Below are positions 24,801 through 36,800 of a DNA stretch of 64,000 nucleotides, piece by piece. The DNA comes from Tachypleus tridentatus. Lineage: Eukaryota > Arthropoda > Merostomata > Xiphosura > Limulidae. Each line of letters opens with the position of its first letter. Position 1 is the first letter of the stretch. The stretch lies in contig NC_134834.1 of assembly GCF_004210375.1 (NCBI RefSeq), positions 159,483,290 to 159,547,289 of the forward strand, given 5' to 3'. Position numbers and translations under genes: made by a program. The notes below the pieces were generated by a model. It did not search any database. It worked only from the letters and a program-made list of their open reading frames with translations, and was not told the origin of the DNA.

Positions 24801-27800
24801 ATAACAAAAATGTCAATATTCTATTTTGAATAGTGTGTGAGAAAATTGTGGCTAAAGTGGAATATATTTAACATTACTAGAATGGATACTTCTGATATTC
24901 TCAGATACATTCACCTAACTTATTAGTTATGGCTCTATTTGTACATTTACAGAAACATTCAGATAAGTAGGTGGTAGAAAACTAACATCAATGTTTTTAA
25001 TTCTCTGAAGTATGTCAAGGTGCATGTTTTATAAGTTCATAACATCAGTACCATAGGTTCTTTCAGTTTGAACTCTACAAGCTCATTTTGAGTACATATA
25101 AGATTATGGCACATTAAATTGATTAAGTTTTCTTTTTTATAATAAAATGTTCAAACATGCTTTCTGATCATAAACTGTTTATTTGAATATAATGAGACTC
25201 AAATTCATCTGTTCTGTACAAAATAAGTTTACCAATGCAATGGCGCATATATACACAAAAAGTTAAGTACACCTATTAATCTTTGTTCTTATTATTTTCC
25301 TAAACCTTCTGTTATGTTACAGGTCAGTAGCATCATAGAAAAGCATATTTTTAACATCATTATTATATGAATATGTAAATTCATTTCTAGTGATTTTGTA
25401 AGAGGGAGAGGGAAGCCACCTCCAGAACTCAGTTTTCACGTCATAAGACAGATTCTCAGAAAAGCTGTGGCAGCTCTGTTTGCACATGTTGGGTTTGACA
25501 GTAAGTTTTATTTTGCTTTTCTCTTAGTATTTCTATAGAATTAGTAAAAATCTGCATTATTCTGAAGTTATACTGATTGGTGCTAGGTACATACACCTTT
25601 ATTCTGAAGTTATACTGATTGGTGCTAGGTACATATGTCTTTATTCTGAAGTCATGCTGATTGGTGCTTGATACATACGTCTTTATTTTGAAGTTATGCT
25701 GATTGGTGCTAGATACATATATCTTTATTCTGAAGTTATGCTGATTGGTGCTAGATACATACTTTTTTTTTGTGTAGTCAGCAATTAGTTTTATAACAAT
25801 TCAGAGGAAAATGAGCAAAAAAAAGATATATGGGCTAAAAAGTCTATTTTCCAGTTTGCTGTTTTAATGCATAGATTTATTATTTTAGACTGTAGGTTTT
25901 AAAACCCAAAATTGACAAACAAATTCTATGTATGTAATTAGATAAACTTCAGTGCAATTGTGCTTTGTACTATTGCCTTTATTATACAAAAATGTTGTGC
26001 TAACAGAAAATTGGAATAGAGAAAATGGATAGACATACATTTTTGTAGTAAGAAATGAAGTTAACACTAATTTGTATCATTACTAGATTCAGGTAGATAT
26101 TTAAAAATTTAACATTTATAAATGAGTTATAAATACCTAAAATTATTATATTGTGATAGATGATTATGTATCAACAACCATGATAGTGGTTCATAATAAG
26201 GATCACAAAGCCCTGATAGAACGTTCAGGCAAAAAACACCTTAAACAGTAAAGATTCATTTCAACCAACACTTTAGAACCTTTATGATTGACTGCTAAGT
26301 AAAGCACATTTGTTAAACTTACAAGGAAAAGAAAGTCTGCTCATAGTGGCCTGTTTGTAATTTTATCATCATTCTGTAGTCAGCCTATGACAAAAACAGT
26401 TTGGTATGTTGCACCAAAACATTTTGTAAAATACTAAATAAGGCACTGTGAAGGTCATAGAGGTATGAAAAGTCAATGTGTTTTTTATATATTTTATGTA
26501 ACCTAAAAACATTGTAATTTTAGTGTAAATAATGTTATCCCCCTGTAGTTACATTTCGTACAGATATATGATGTTTGTTTAAAAAGATTAAGTACAGGAT
26601 GAAACAGGAATTAATAGCCAATAGTAGCTGGACATTAGATGACACTGACATGTAGATACTCAATACTTTTACACTATACAATCATTGTCTTTATGAAGCC
26701 AACTTGTACATTATGTATAAAGTGAAAGAGTTAAAAAAACAAAAAAACAGAACACGTGATATTAAATATTATTACACACATTTGTAGAGAAATTACTTTA
26801 AGAGACATGAAGGTGTATTTAAAATAAAGTTTAAGGATATATGTGCCTTATTTGAAAAGAGTGCATTTCTACTGGCAATTTTATTTGCATCTAGTGGGAG
26901 TTGTGTCTTCATCTAGGCACATGTTTCTTCATTGCTATGCATTATATATATAGAATTTAGTTACGCAGACACTATAAATGCTCATTATATTTTCAAACAA
27001 ATCTCCAGCTGCAGCTTAATATTTTACAGCTAAAACTTAATGTGGTCAAATAGTCAATAGCTACAGTAAATCATGATAAAAAGCATCAGTTGGGTACTAG
27101 TTCAGCATGAAGAAATGATAGTAAATGAGATAAATAATGCATTGGAAATTCAAAAAACCTGCAAATAGTAATTGTAAATAAAAGTAACCAAGCAAGGCTG
27201 GAGATACTGTAGACATTCTCCACTCAAACTACAAATTTCTATTCCTATTCTCACTTTACCAACAGTAATTATCGGTAACAGCATGGAAATGGAATAAGGG
27301 TTAGTAGTTTAAACAAATAATGTATATATTCCTTGTTGATGAGAAATCTACCTGAAATGAAAATGTATCTCAGAATGGCTGGTATGGGTATTAACATTTT
27401 TACTAATAAAGCAGAGGACATACTCTCTAGCCTTGTTTACTTACCTTTTATATGGCCCCTATCTACAGGTTTTTAAATTCACAATTTTTTTATTTATCTT
27501 GTTAATTAAATAATTATTTCATATTAGTAGTTGAGTAGTTTGTTAGGTTACTTTGGAACAAATTTCAGGAGTCATCTTGTTTTTTCAAAGAAAATAAATC
27601 AAAGCAAACAGTATTAAAACTGTGTTGCTTAGGGTGGAAATAATTTTAGTTATGACAAAAAAAAGATAGTTATTAAAACACAGTAGTTTTAATTTTTTTC
27701 ACAATTTTTAAGAAATCATAAGGACATAAGTGTTAAGTAGAGTTTTTCTTTAATTTATCATTTGTCTAAAGAAAATGATTTGAGAAATGATGGTTGTAAC

Positions 27801-30800
27801 TTTAAATTGCGATATGCATTTATACATTTATATTATATAATAATATTACTATTTAATGATGTGCTATTTATTATTTTTCTAATGATTTTTTTACCCTTTT
27901 TAAAAACAATTTCTTAACAGCCACCAGTGAATTAGTCTTAGAAACTTTAGTGGATGTTGTTCATGACCACTATCTCCGTGTTTGTCGTCTAATGAGGGTT
28001 GCAAGGGATAGAGAAGCACTGACCGGAAATACTGCATTTGTGGTCAGTAATTGTTTATTAAAAAGAAATAAGTTCTTAAGATCTTAGATTATGTTTTATG
28101 TTAACTTGCTTTTTAAACTAGTTTTGTAATACATTGACAGCAAAAGATAAGCAAAATACACTAGGATAGGTAAATATTTTGACACATGACTGACTGCATA
28201 CCAAAACTTCCTAGCCTCTGTATGCTTTGTGAAATGTAAAGGTGAACAGCAGGATTTCTTACAGTTTATCTTTTCAGAATTAAATAGGTGGGGTGGCTCA
28301 AAATCATTATTGGATAAAAAAAAAAAAGAGAGCCTAGAAAAATATGTGAAAGTACATGTACTGTATTTATCTCTCTTAATATTATTTTCCATCTGATTTC
28401 TGATTATGGTTGTTACCATCTATTAATGGAAAATTTCTTTCCTACATGTATACTCTTTAAAAAAAGAAATGCAAAAGGCAAAATATGAGACAAATTGTTA
28501 ACAAGTTTATTCCAGGTAGTTCTGTATGACATGTGTGAAACTTTGCACATTCACTGCTGAACATCCAAAGTCTGCAAAGGCAAAGTCCACGCTCACTAGA
28601 TGAAGTTTAACGTCACTCAACTTCAATAATGAGTATGCCCCCCGTGAGCATCAATAACTGCTTGGCAACTCCTGCCCATGGAAACGATGAGATGACGAAT
28701 CACATCCTGTGGAATGGCTGTCCACTCAGCCTGCAAAGCTGCTGCAAGCTAAGGTAGAGTCTGAGGTTGAGGTTGTCGCTGTCGCAGACGTCGGTCCAAC
28801 TCGTCCCAAAGATGTTTTATGGGGTTTAAATCTGGTGATCTGGAGGGCCAGGGAAAAACGTTGATGTTGTGGTGTCTCAAGAAGACAGTGGTGAGTCGGG
28901 CTGTGTGAGGATGGGCATTGTCATGTTGAAAAACGTCGTTGACGTACACCATGATGGGTTGCACATGGGGCCTAAGAATCTCGTAGACAGTTGTGTGTGG
29001 TCTGATTGGAAATCCTACGCAGCCCTGGTATGGTTGAGGCAGTAGGCATCTCAGTGGTGGTCCTATCCCGAAGGTGATGTAACCGGATGTTGCGATCTTG
29101 TGCGGGCGTGGTCACACGAGGTCTACCAGATCGTGAACAGTCACGAGTTGATCCATGTTGTTGGTGATGATTCCATAGCCTTATGATGGTGCTTGGGTGG
29201 ACATTCACAGCTCTGGCAACATCTGATCGAGATTCGCCTGCTTCCAAGCGACCAATGGCGTTATTGCGTTGTGCTTCAGTCAGTCTTGGCGTAACTGTAT
29301 TGCGTGTCGGTGACTTAAAACCAAGAACCCGTCACTTTTATAAGAATTTTGCACATGTTGCACTTGCAGAACATGCAGATCTCTCAAACAAATTTATTGG
29401 ACATGCATGCGTTTTGGCGAAAAATCCGATGTTTTCCTCCGTTTTCAAAATGCACAACTTTTATTGTCATTTTGGTCTAACAATCAGTGCCTTAACACGT
29501 GTAACATCACATACTCTGAGCTTGTAATGTTATTACATATATTTCTCTTTAAAATAACAAAAATACCCCTTTTGCGTTTCTTGTTTTGAAGAGTATATAT
29601 ATCTTTTATTGTAATACATTAAGCACAAGAGTAAAACTATTAGTCCCAGCATAATGATTAAATTGTTGGAAAAAGTTATTTTACATTTCTGTGGAAAGTG
29701 GTAATTTACTAGAAGATGGATTCTAAGACCCATTTGTTTATTTAACTACAGATTATTCCTAATCTTATTGACAAAGTAACCATTGATGTAGTGTATTTGG
29801 TCGTATATGTGAAGATGTGGTAATAGCTTAGTATGGGTCATAACAAGTACTAATTATAAAATGTTTTTTTTCTCAGGAATATTGGACATTTAGGCATGTT
29901 GTTGCACATTTTTAAACTTGGTTATTTTCAATACCATTTACTATATTTAAAAAACAAAATGAAACATTACCACCCAGCAATATCTTTTGTGTTTTGGAAA
30001 ATAGGAATAGTCAGGATTATTTTTAATCATTGTAACTTGACTTATTGGTCATAAAACTGATTGTTAAGTATCAGCCTGTTATTAATAAAACTTATTTATG
30101 AACTTTGAACCCTTCTGTGTCTTGTGTTTAATAAAAGAACTGCCAAATGGATATTATTTTTATGTGATCTTAGTGCCTGATTATATTTTAATGTTTAAAT
30201 CTCCCACAATTTAAAAAATAATTTCAAAAATGTGTTTATTGTTGCTTATGATTGTATTCTTAAAATGTTAAAGTAAAAGTTTGGATTGATGCCTTCCCAT
30301 TTTTGTTCAAGTTGTATATTCAGTAGACTAACTGATACACATTATGAAGTAATATACAGACTAGAGATCTTAAAATGTCTAATCTATTGATGCTTCTGTC
30401 ATACTTGGCCATGAGATTATAAGATGTGTAGGGCATTATAATGTTGTGGTCAATCCCACTATTTGTTGGTAAAAGAGCAGCCCAAGAGTTGGCAGTTTAC
30501 AGTGCTAAGTTAGGGATGGATAGCACAGATAGCCCTCATGTTGCTTTGCATGACATTCAAAAATAAACATGACAACCTATGTCAAACAAGTTTCATTTTT
30601 TTAAGGATTTGTGTCAAACAGGTTTTATCCTTATTCAGGATCTGTGTTTTTGTTATAAAACCTGAAGCGTGAGAGTTTATCAAGGTTACATGTATTTGAA
30701 AATACATAAGAGTCATAAAATGGTATGTGTAGACGTGTGATATTAAGAGTAATCTCTAGCACTTCTCACAAAAAAATGAGTAAAACAAATAAACAAGATA

Positions 30801-33800
30801 AATTTCAAATGGTTGTGAAAAGATAATGTGTGTGACTACAAAGGCATAATTTCCATTCAAGGAAACTTATATGATATTGCTGAATGTTAATACTGTTGTT
30901 TCCTTTTGTAATTAATAGAGGTTTATGTTAGAGTACTTGAAAGTATTGTTGTTTTTCCCCTTATACCGTAAAAGATCTTTTTAAGAGTAATTATTTTTCA
31001 ATCAAATACATAATCCTGATTATTATTAATGACTATGTACCATCTTTCACTCAAGCTTTCATTTCCACTCTGATAGAAGGAGCTTCCTTTGAGACAAAGG
31101 CTGCCCTTGATCTTATTCATTGTGAGTGGCATATCTGCATGGGACTCTGAAGGTGCTTTTGTCCATGATCCAGGACAATCTGGAAGGAATTTGGATTCTC
31201 TTTTTCTAGTGCCTATGTTCACTAAGTCAGCTTCACACAAGGCCAGTTTGGATTAGCAACCTCTTGCTCCATTTATTCAGCTACTCAATTGAGTTTTGAG
31301 GTGTGATGGTTTTCTCTTGTTACCTCTGTATCTACTTCTTGCTTGATGGCTGAAAGGTCTAAGAGTGACTACGTAGTTTTTCCTCCTTCATCTAATACTG
31401 CTGTTCATCCTGGGAGATTTACCACTCTTTTACATGGCAGGGTGAATATACCCTGTCCCTCTCATTTGTCTGAATGGCATGCTTTGACTTATCACCACCA
31501 GTTGGATGTATGTTTTGGTTCTGCAGACTAGATCCTCTTTTGGACATGTGGGGTTTCAGACTGGACTCTGTGATCACTTTAAACATATCACAATTTCTTG
31601 GATTTATCTGACCCTCACTCTTGCACTGAAATATTTTTCTACCCCATTCCCTCCCCAAGCCAACTTTTTTTAGAAGTCTATCAGTGAACTCCACATCAAT
31701 TTGAAAACGAATTTGTTTTTTTTGCTGACTTCTAATTTGGTAATATTATCAGCTTTTGCTCTTTCTTTGGTTTCCTGGCTTGTATATTGTTGGGATTTAT
31801 TTGGTAGAGATGCCATGTTGGAGGGAGTTTGGTCTCCCTGGTGTAAACCCTCTGTAAGTTACATAAGGCTTATTTTCTGTGTTAATTAATATTTGTATGT
31901 GTCCCAGAAGCATTAGAATCATGAATTGATGTCCCCTATTTGCTTTTTTTTTTCTTTGTTATTGTTAGCCTCTAGACTTTCTTTTGCTTTTGCTGAAAGT
32001 CATGGTGTGACTGTTTGTCATGTGTCCCAACCCCCAGCTTCTGTTCATTGCTCTTTTGATACTGAAAATAGATCTGTCCTTAGTTTTAAGGCTCTTATGC
32101 TCAGGCATAATTATCCTCAAGCATCAGTGACAACCCTAGATGGGTGGGGTCTGTGGGAATAATGTTACAACAGTTGAAGGACACCTTAAATTTCTTCATC
32201 ACATATCCATGGGTATTTCAGGTGTTCTGGTGTCAGAGGTGGTTATATCAGTAACTTCTCCAAAACCATTACCCTCCCAACCTGTGGTATTTTCACTCTT
32301 AACATTTCAATGATTACGCATAGATCTTTGTTCCAAGTCTAATAGATAGCTATTAAGCAAGGGGTTGAGTAGTGAGTCAATCCCATTCTTCCAGAAATTT
32401 ATTTCTATTTATTTGTTGTGCTCAAGAAGGTGTCCAATTGTCAAACTTTCTCCTCTCAACTATTTCTTAGATCCTCTTAGGTTCACAATGGAATCCTTTC
32501 TCAATTTATTTTGGCATTATTCTCCAAGTCTATAGATGACCAATGTTACTGATGTATTTGTCCACATTCTCATAGTGAAGTCATCTTGCCATTATCTACA
32601 TTTCCTGCAGAGGGTTCAGATTCTGCAGTCCAGGAATCTACTTTTTGACCTAGCATCTGCACCATGTGTCTTCTGCAGAGGGGTACAAATTTTTCTTTAT
32701 ACTTTGGTCTTGCACATACCTTATCTGGATGACTAGTTACTTCTGATACCATCTTGTCAGTTGATGGAAAAACATGCCCAAGGTCTCCTTTCAGAAGCCA
32801 CCAAGGTTGCCTTTCTTATAATAACCAAGAAATTCATCTGGGTGTCTTTTTTCAATTTGTTTTAAGCCAAGTTCAGCCAACTCCCATCCAGCTCTAGGCT
32901 ATTTAATGGGCAGTCAAGCTCTTACTTACATGGGTGGTTTTATCTTCTTTGAGGATGTGGGCATTCCCTGAATAACTGATTCCTTTGGTTATAGCACACA
33001 TGCAGTCCCTTCAGTGTCACTGTGTAATTGATGGATCAGGAATTCTCATCCATTGACTTATCCTGTCTCCTTCAAGAATAACATCTTAATTCTTCAGTGG
33101 TTGTTGGATCAAACCAATATTGTCATCAGAGTTCCTGTACTGTTGCAGTTATACTAAACTGGTTCAATTGCTTTAGCAACCAATGTGGAATAAAGAGACC
33201 AAGAACCCTTAATTCCAACTCTGAGTTGTAGAACCTTGGCTATCTTATTGAGACTAGTATATAATGATGATTAGTTATGTACTATTCCTTCCTCAGTACA
33301 AGAACTAAGATCTGGGTGAAGAGCATACTGTTCTGGATTTAGTACAGTTCTCCCACTCGAGTACCATTCCCTGATCTGTGCAAATGCTCTTCCACCTTCT
33401 CAGTGTGGGATTCTTGCTATAAGTGTGTTTTGGAAGTTAATAATTTCCTAAATTGAAAATGTTTCACCAAAACACTTATCTCCTCTGATACTCTCCTGTC
33501 CTTCCTACACACTCAGAGCTAGTGTTAGAAGCTGGGATGGTGTCTGTCTTGAAAAAGTGATAATATTATATGAATAAGGTGTTTGTACAGATTCTCTGGA
33601 TAGAGGGTACATCAATGTAAGTGGAGAGTATGTTGTCAAGGGCAGGTAAGTGGGGTATAAAAGACTGGAGCAAGCAAGAAAAATCAGACCAGTACATAAG
33701 TGTCAGAGTAGGTAAGTATTATTGGAAATACACTTTTATTTTAGGAAAATTTTAACTTGTAGACAACTTATCTCAGTTGATGACTGAGAATGTCATCTAA

Positions 33801-36800
33801 TTGAATTGTTGTTTTTTACTAAGGAAATATTTAATTTTATATCTCATTTTCTATATTTCATAATGGTTCTGTAATAGAAGAAAATAACCAAAGAATGTTT
33901 TTATTTTTTTGAGTTTTCAACATAATATAAAGAATTAGGTAAGAGTATTTTTTACTTAAAAATGGGTAGAAAAGTTCCTGGAATACTTTAATCAGTGGGT
34001 AATGAACATGGAGGGGCTGACCCTCCAATAATTTTTCATGTGAGCTAACAGATCTTTTGTTTCTTCTCCTTATATTTAGAGACAAAAGTGTCTCAGAAAG
34101 AAAGAAAAAAAAAAGAACAAATATCCAATCATATGGAGTTATATAAAACTATAAGTTCTGTGATATGGAAGAAGCTGTGCTACTTCTTGGATATCATTCT
34201 GCACAGATATGTTGTGTCAATAGGTCAGATACCTGATGGGTCTCCTGGTTTTAAACATATTCATGCTCCACTGTGCCTGTTTGCCTTTTATAGATCTTAA
34301 TAATATATTAATAATTATTTCTATTTTTTTATTTCAGGATGTTATTGAACAGGTATTTCATGAGATTGGGCTTGGAAGTATGACGGAGCTTCACAATTTT
34401 TATCAACACCGGGTTGTAGCTTACCATAGAGGGATGATGAGGATTTGTCAGCAGTTGATGCATGACTATGAGAAACTGAGAAGACCAGAAGTTAAACCTA
34501 CAGAGGATAGTAAATTGACAAAGTGAGTCATGTATTAGTGACCATATAGTTCAGCATGTCTTAAAAACCAACATATGGCTCTGTGTATTCAGTTTTATTA
34601 CTTAGCTAAGATATTTAAAGAAGAAAATTCAATAATTGAAACAGTTGTAGTGCTATAGGATTATTTTGATTACATGCTTTCTTAAAATTGAAAATTGCAG
34701 ATGCAAACTTTTTTTCAAAGGCAATTTATGCTGTATGATACTCTTGGATGTAATTTTATATGAAATGAATTTATACATCCACATTAAGTTCTACTGACTT
34801 TTCTTAATACCTCAATATCTCTGAAAAATTAACCAGTAAGATTTTTTTCAGTAAAATTGAAACTAAAGATATTTTTAAATTTGTGTTGTAATCAGTTTGA
34901 TTTGCTTTTATAAACATACATTGAAAAATAGCAAACTCTTAATTTTTTTATAATTCTGAATTCTTTTATGGCTGTGATTTTTGATACACTAGACAGAATT
35001 TCTCATTCCATAGTTGTTCATATCTGAATATGTTGTGCAAAGTTTCACAAAGGAAGTAATTGTTTATAGCTATATCAGATTTTGAACTGATAGACTAGAG
35101 AGGAGATAGCTAGTCAAGAGCACCCACTAGAAATTTGTGTTTGATGGGATATTGAAGTTTGACTGTCACTCATATCAGGCACCCATGGCCACAAAGCACG
35201 AGGATGCATTAGCCCAATCGAAGAGCTTAATTTGGAATTTGTTAAGATTTGTTTATCATCTACTATCATGTTTTTTATATTTTGAGTTTCTAGTCTGTAT
35301 TGTGTGATAATGCAAGTTTTCTACAAGATTTCGAACAAGATTCATCTAATACAAGAACTAAAAAAGATAAGGAAAAACCTACAGTTTTAGCTAAGATACC
35401 ATCAAGTACCTCAGTTTTGTAAAAAAACGGATACCCTTTATAGTCCATATGAGTTATTACATTTGTTTCTATTAATGTGAATTAAATAATATCTATCTTC
35501 AGAATGTGTCTTTATGATCTGAATACTTTGATAATGCAGCTTCATAAGAAACTACTGATAATCTACAAATTTGTTAATTCAGTGAATTAATAGAAATGTC
35601 TAGTAATACTCTTCAATTTATGTAAAAAAAAACAAAGTTAAGAGTAGTCTACACTTGTTTGTTTACTTTATATTATTGGTAGGAAAACAGTACCTTCTGT
35701 ATACTGTGTTTTAGCTAGTATCACCATCAAAAGCACATTCATATAAAATATGTACATAATTAAGGATAAGTGGGAAATGCTCTTTAAATTTATTTCAATA
35801 ATATTGAGTTTAACAAACCAAAGTTGTTATGACAATAACAAAGTGTACTCATAACCAACAGCATGTATTGTTACAGAATACACATTGGTTGTACAGCCCA
35901 ATAACAGCAATAACTTTAAAAGATTGATTATTACATTTATTAACAAATTAGTGTAATGTAACTGCCATGAAAAAAACACTAGGTGACATGTGGTTTGATT
36001 AAAAAAGACAATCTGTAGAGAAGTTATTAAATTGTTTTTATATAAAAGTTATTTATAGGTAAGTGACTGTAAGATCATTCTAGTTCATGCTTCATTGAAC
36101 AGAATCAAAGAAGAGCCAGTGTCAGAGATAGAGTTCCCTGTCATGGAGGAGGTTGAAGAAACAACTAGTACTGAAACAGCTGAACCTCCACTACAGTTGG
36201 AAGAATTACAAACGATGGAGCCAGATCCTAGTTCATGTCTGAAAGGTGAAGACAACATTAAATGGCCTCCTGGCCAGTCTGGAAAGAAAGAGTCTGTTGA
36301 AATGTAAGTATGTAGTGATTTAATCCATAATATTAACATTTTAGTGCACAGTAATAGCTCTACTCTAGAAGCTAAAGATATTATTAAAACTAGCAAATAA
36401 TCAGGTTGAAAGTTAATCTAATTTTTTAAAAATAAAAGTTGTTGAATCAGTTTCACTCAGCAATTTATTTTATTAATATGTGTAATAAAGGTACTTTTGA
36501 TCCAGTGAAATTTTTTGAATCCATTATTTGTTAGTATAGATTCTTATCTTAAAATGACTAACTGCCATTAGATAAATACTTTATATGTGAATTTCTTTAT
36601 TATTTTTTAATTATTTTGCTTATTTTCAAGAAATAAGATATATTGAACTTTAAGATTGTGCAAAATTTATTATTTTTTCATCTTCAAAACAAGCCAAATT
36701 GTGTTATTTTACATTCTACTAAATCTTCTGTTTTGTAAAGGAAATAAATTAATTATTGAGCTGAATAATTCTGAATTTTAAAAGAACATCTTACAATGAC

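Noticed and set aside
25556-25768. CRISPR-like array
   Set aside because: The five units are contiguous with no unique spacers, in an animal intron: a minisatellite.
28096-28419. 107-codon open frame on the minus strand next to SUPT7L exon 5
   Set aside because: Lies in intron 5, low-complexity, no recognisable domain.
31926-32162. Secreted-protein-like frame with hydrophobic start
   Set aside because: Sits within the decayed retroelement and has no supporting similarity; the hydrophobic run comes from T-rich sequence.
34236-34337. Alternative SUPT7L start at 34236
   Set aside because: It lies upstream of a good 3' splice site (TTTCAG at 34332-34337), and the exon fits the conserved protein only from 34338.
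36085-36396. 103-codon minus-strand frame
   Set aside because: Antisense shadow of SUPT7L exon 7.
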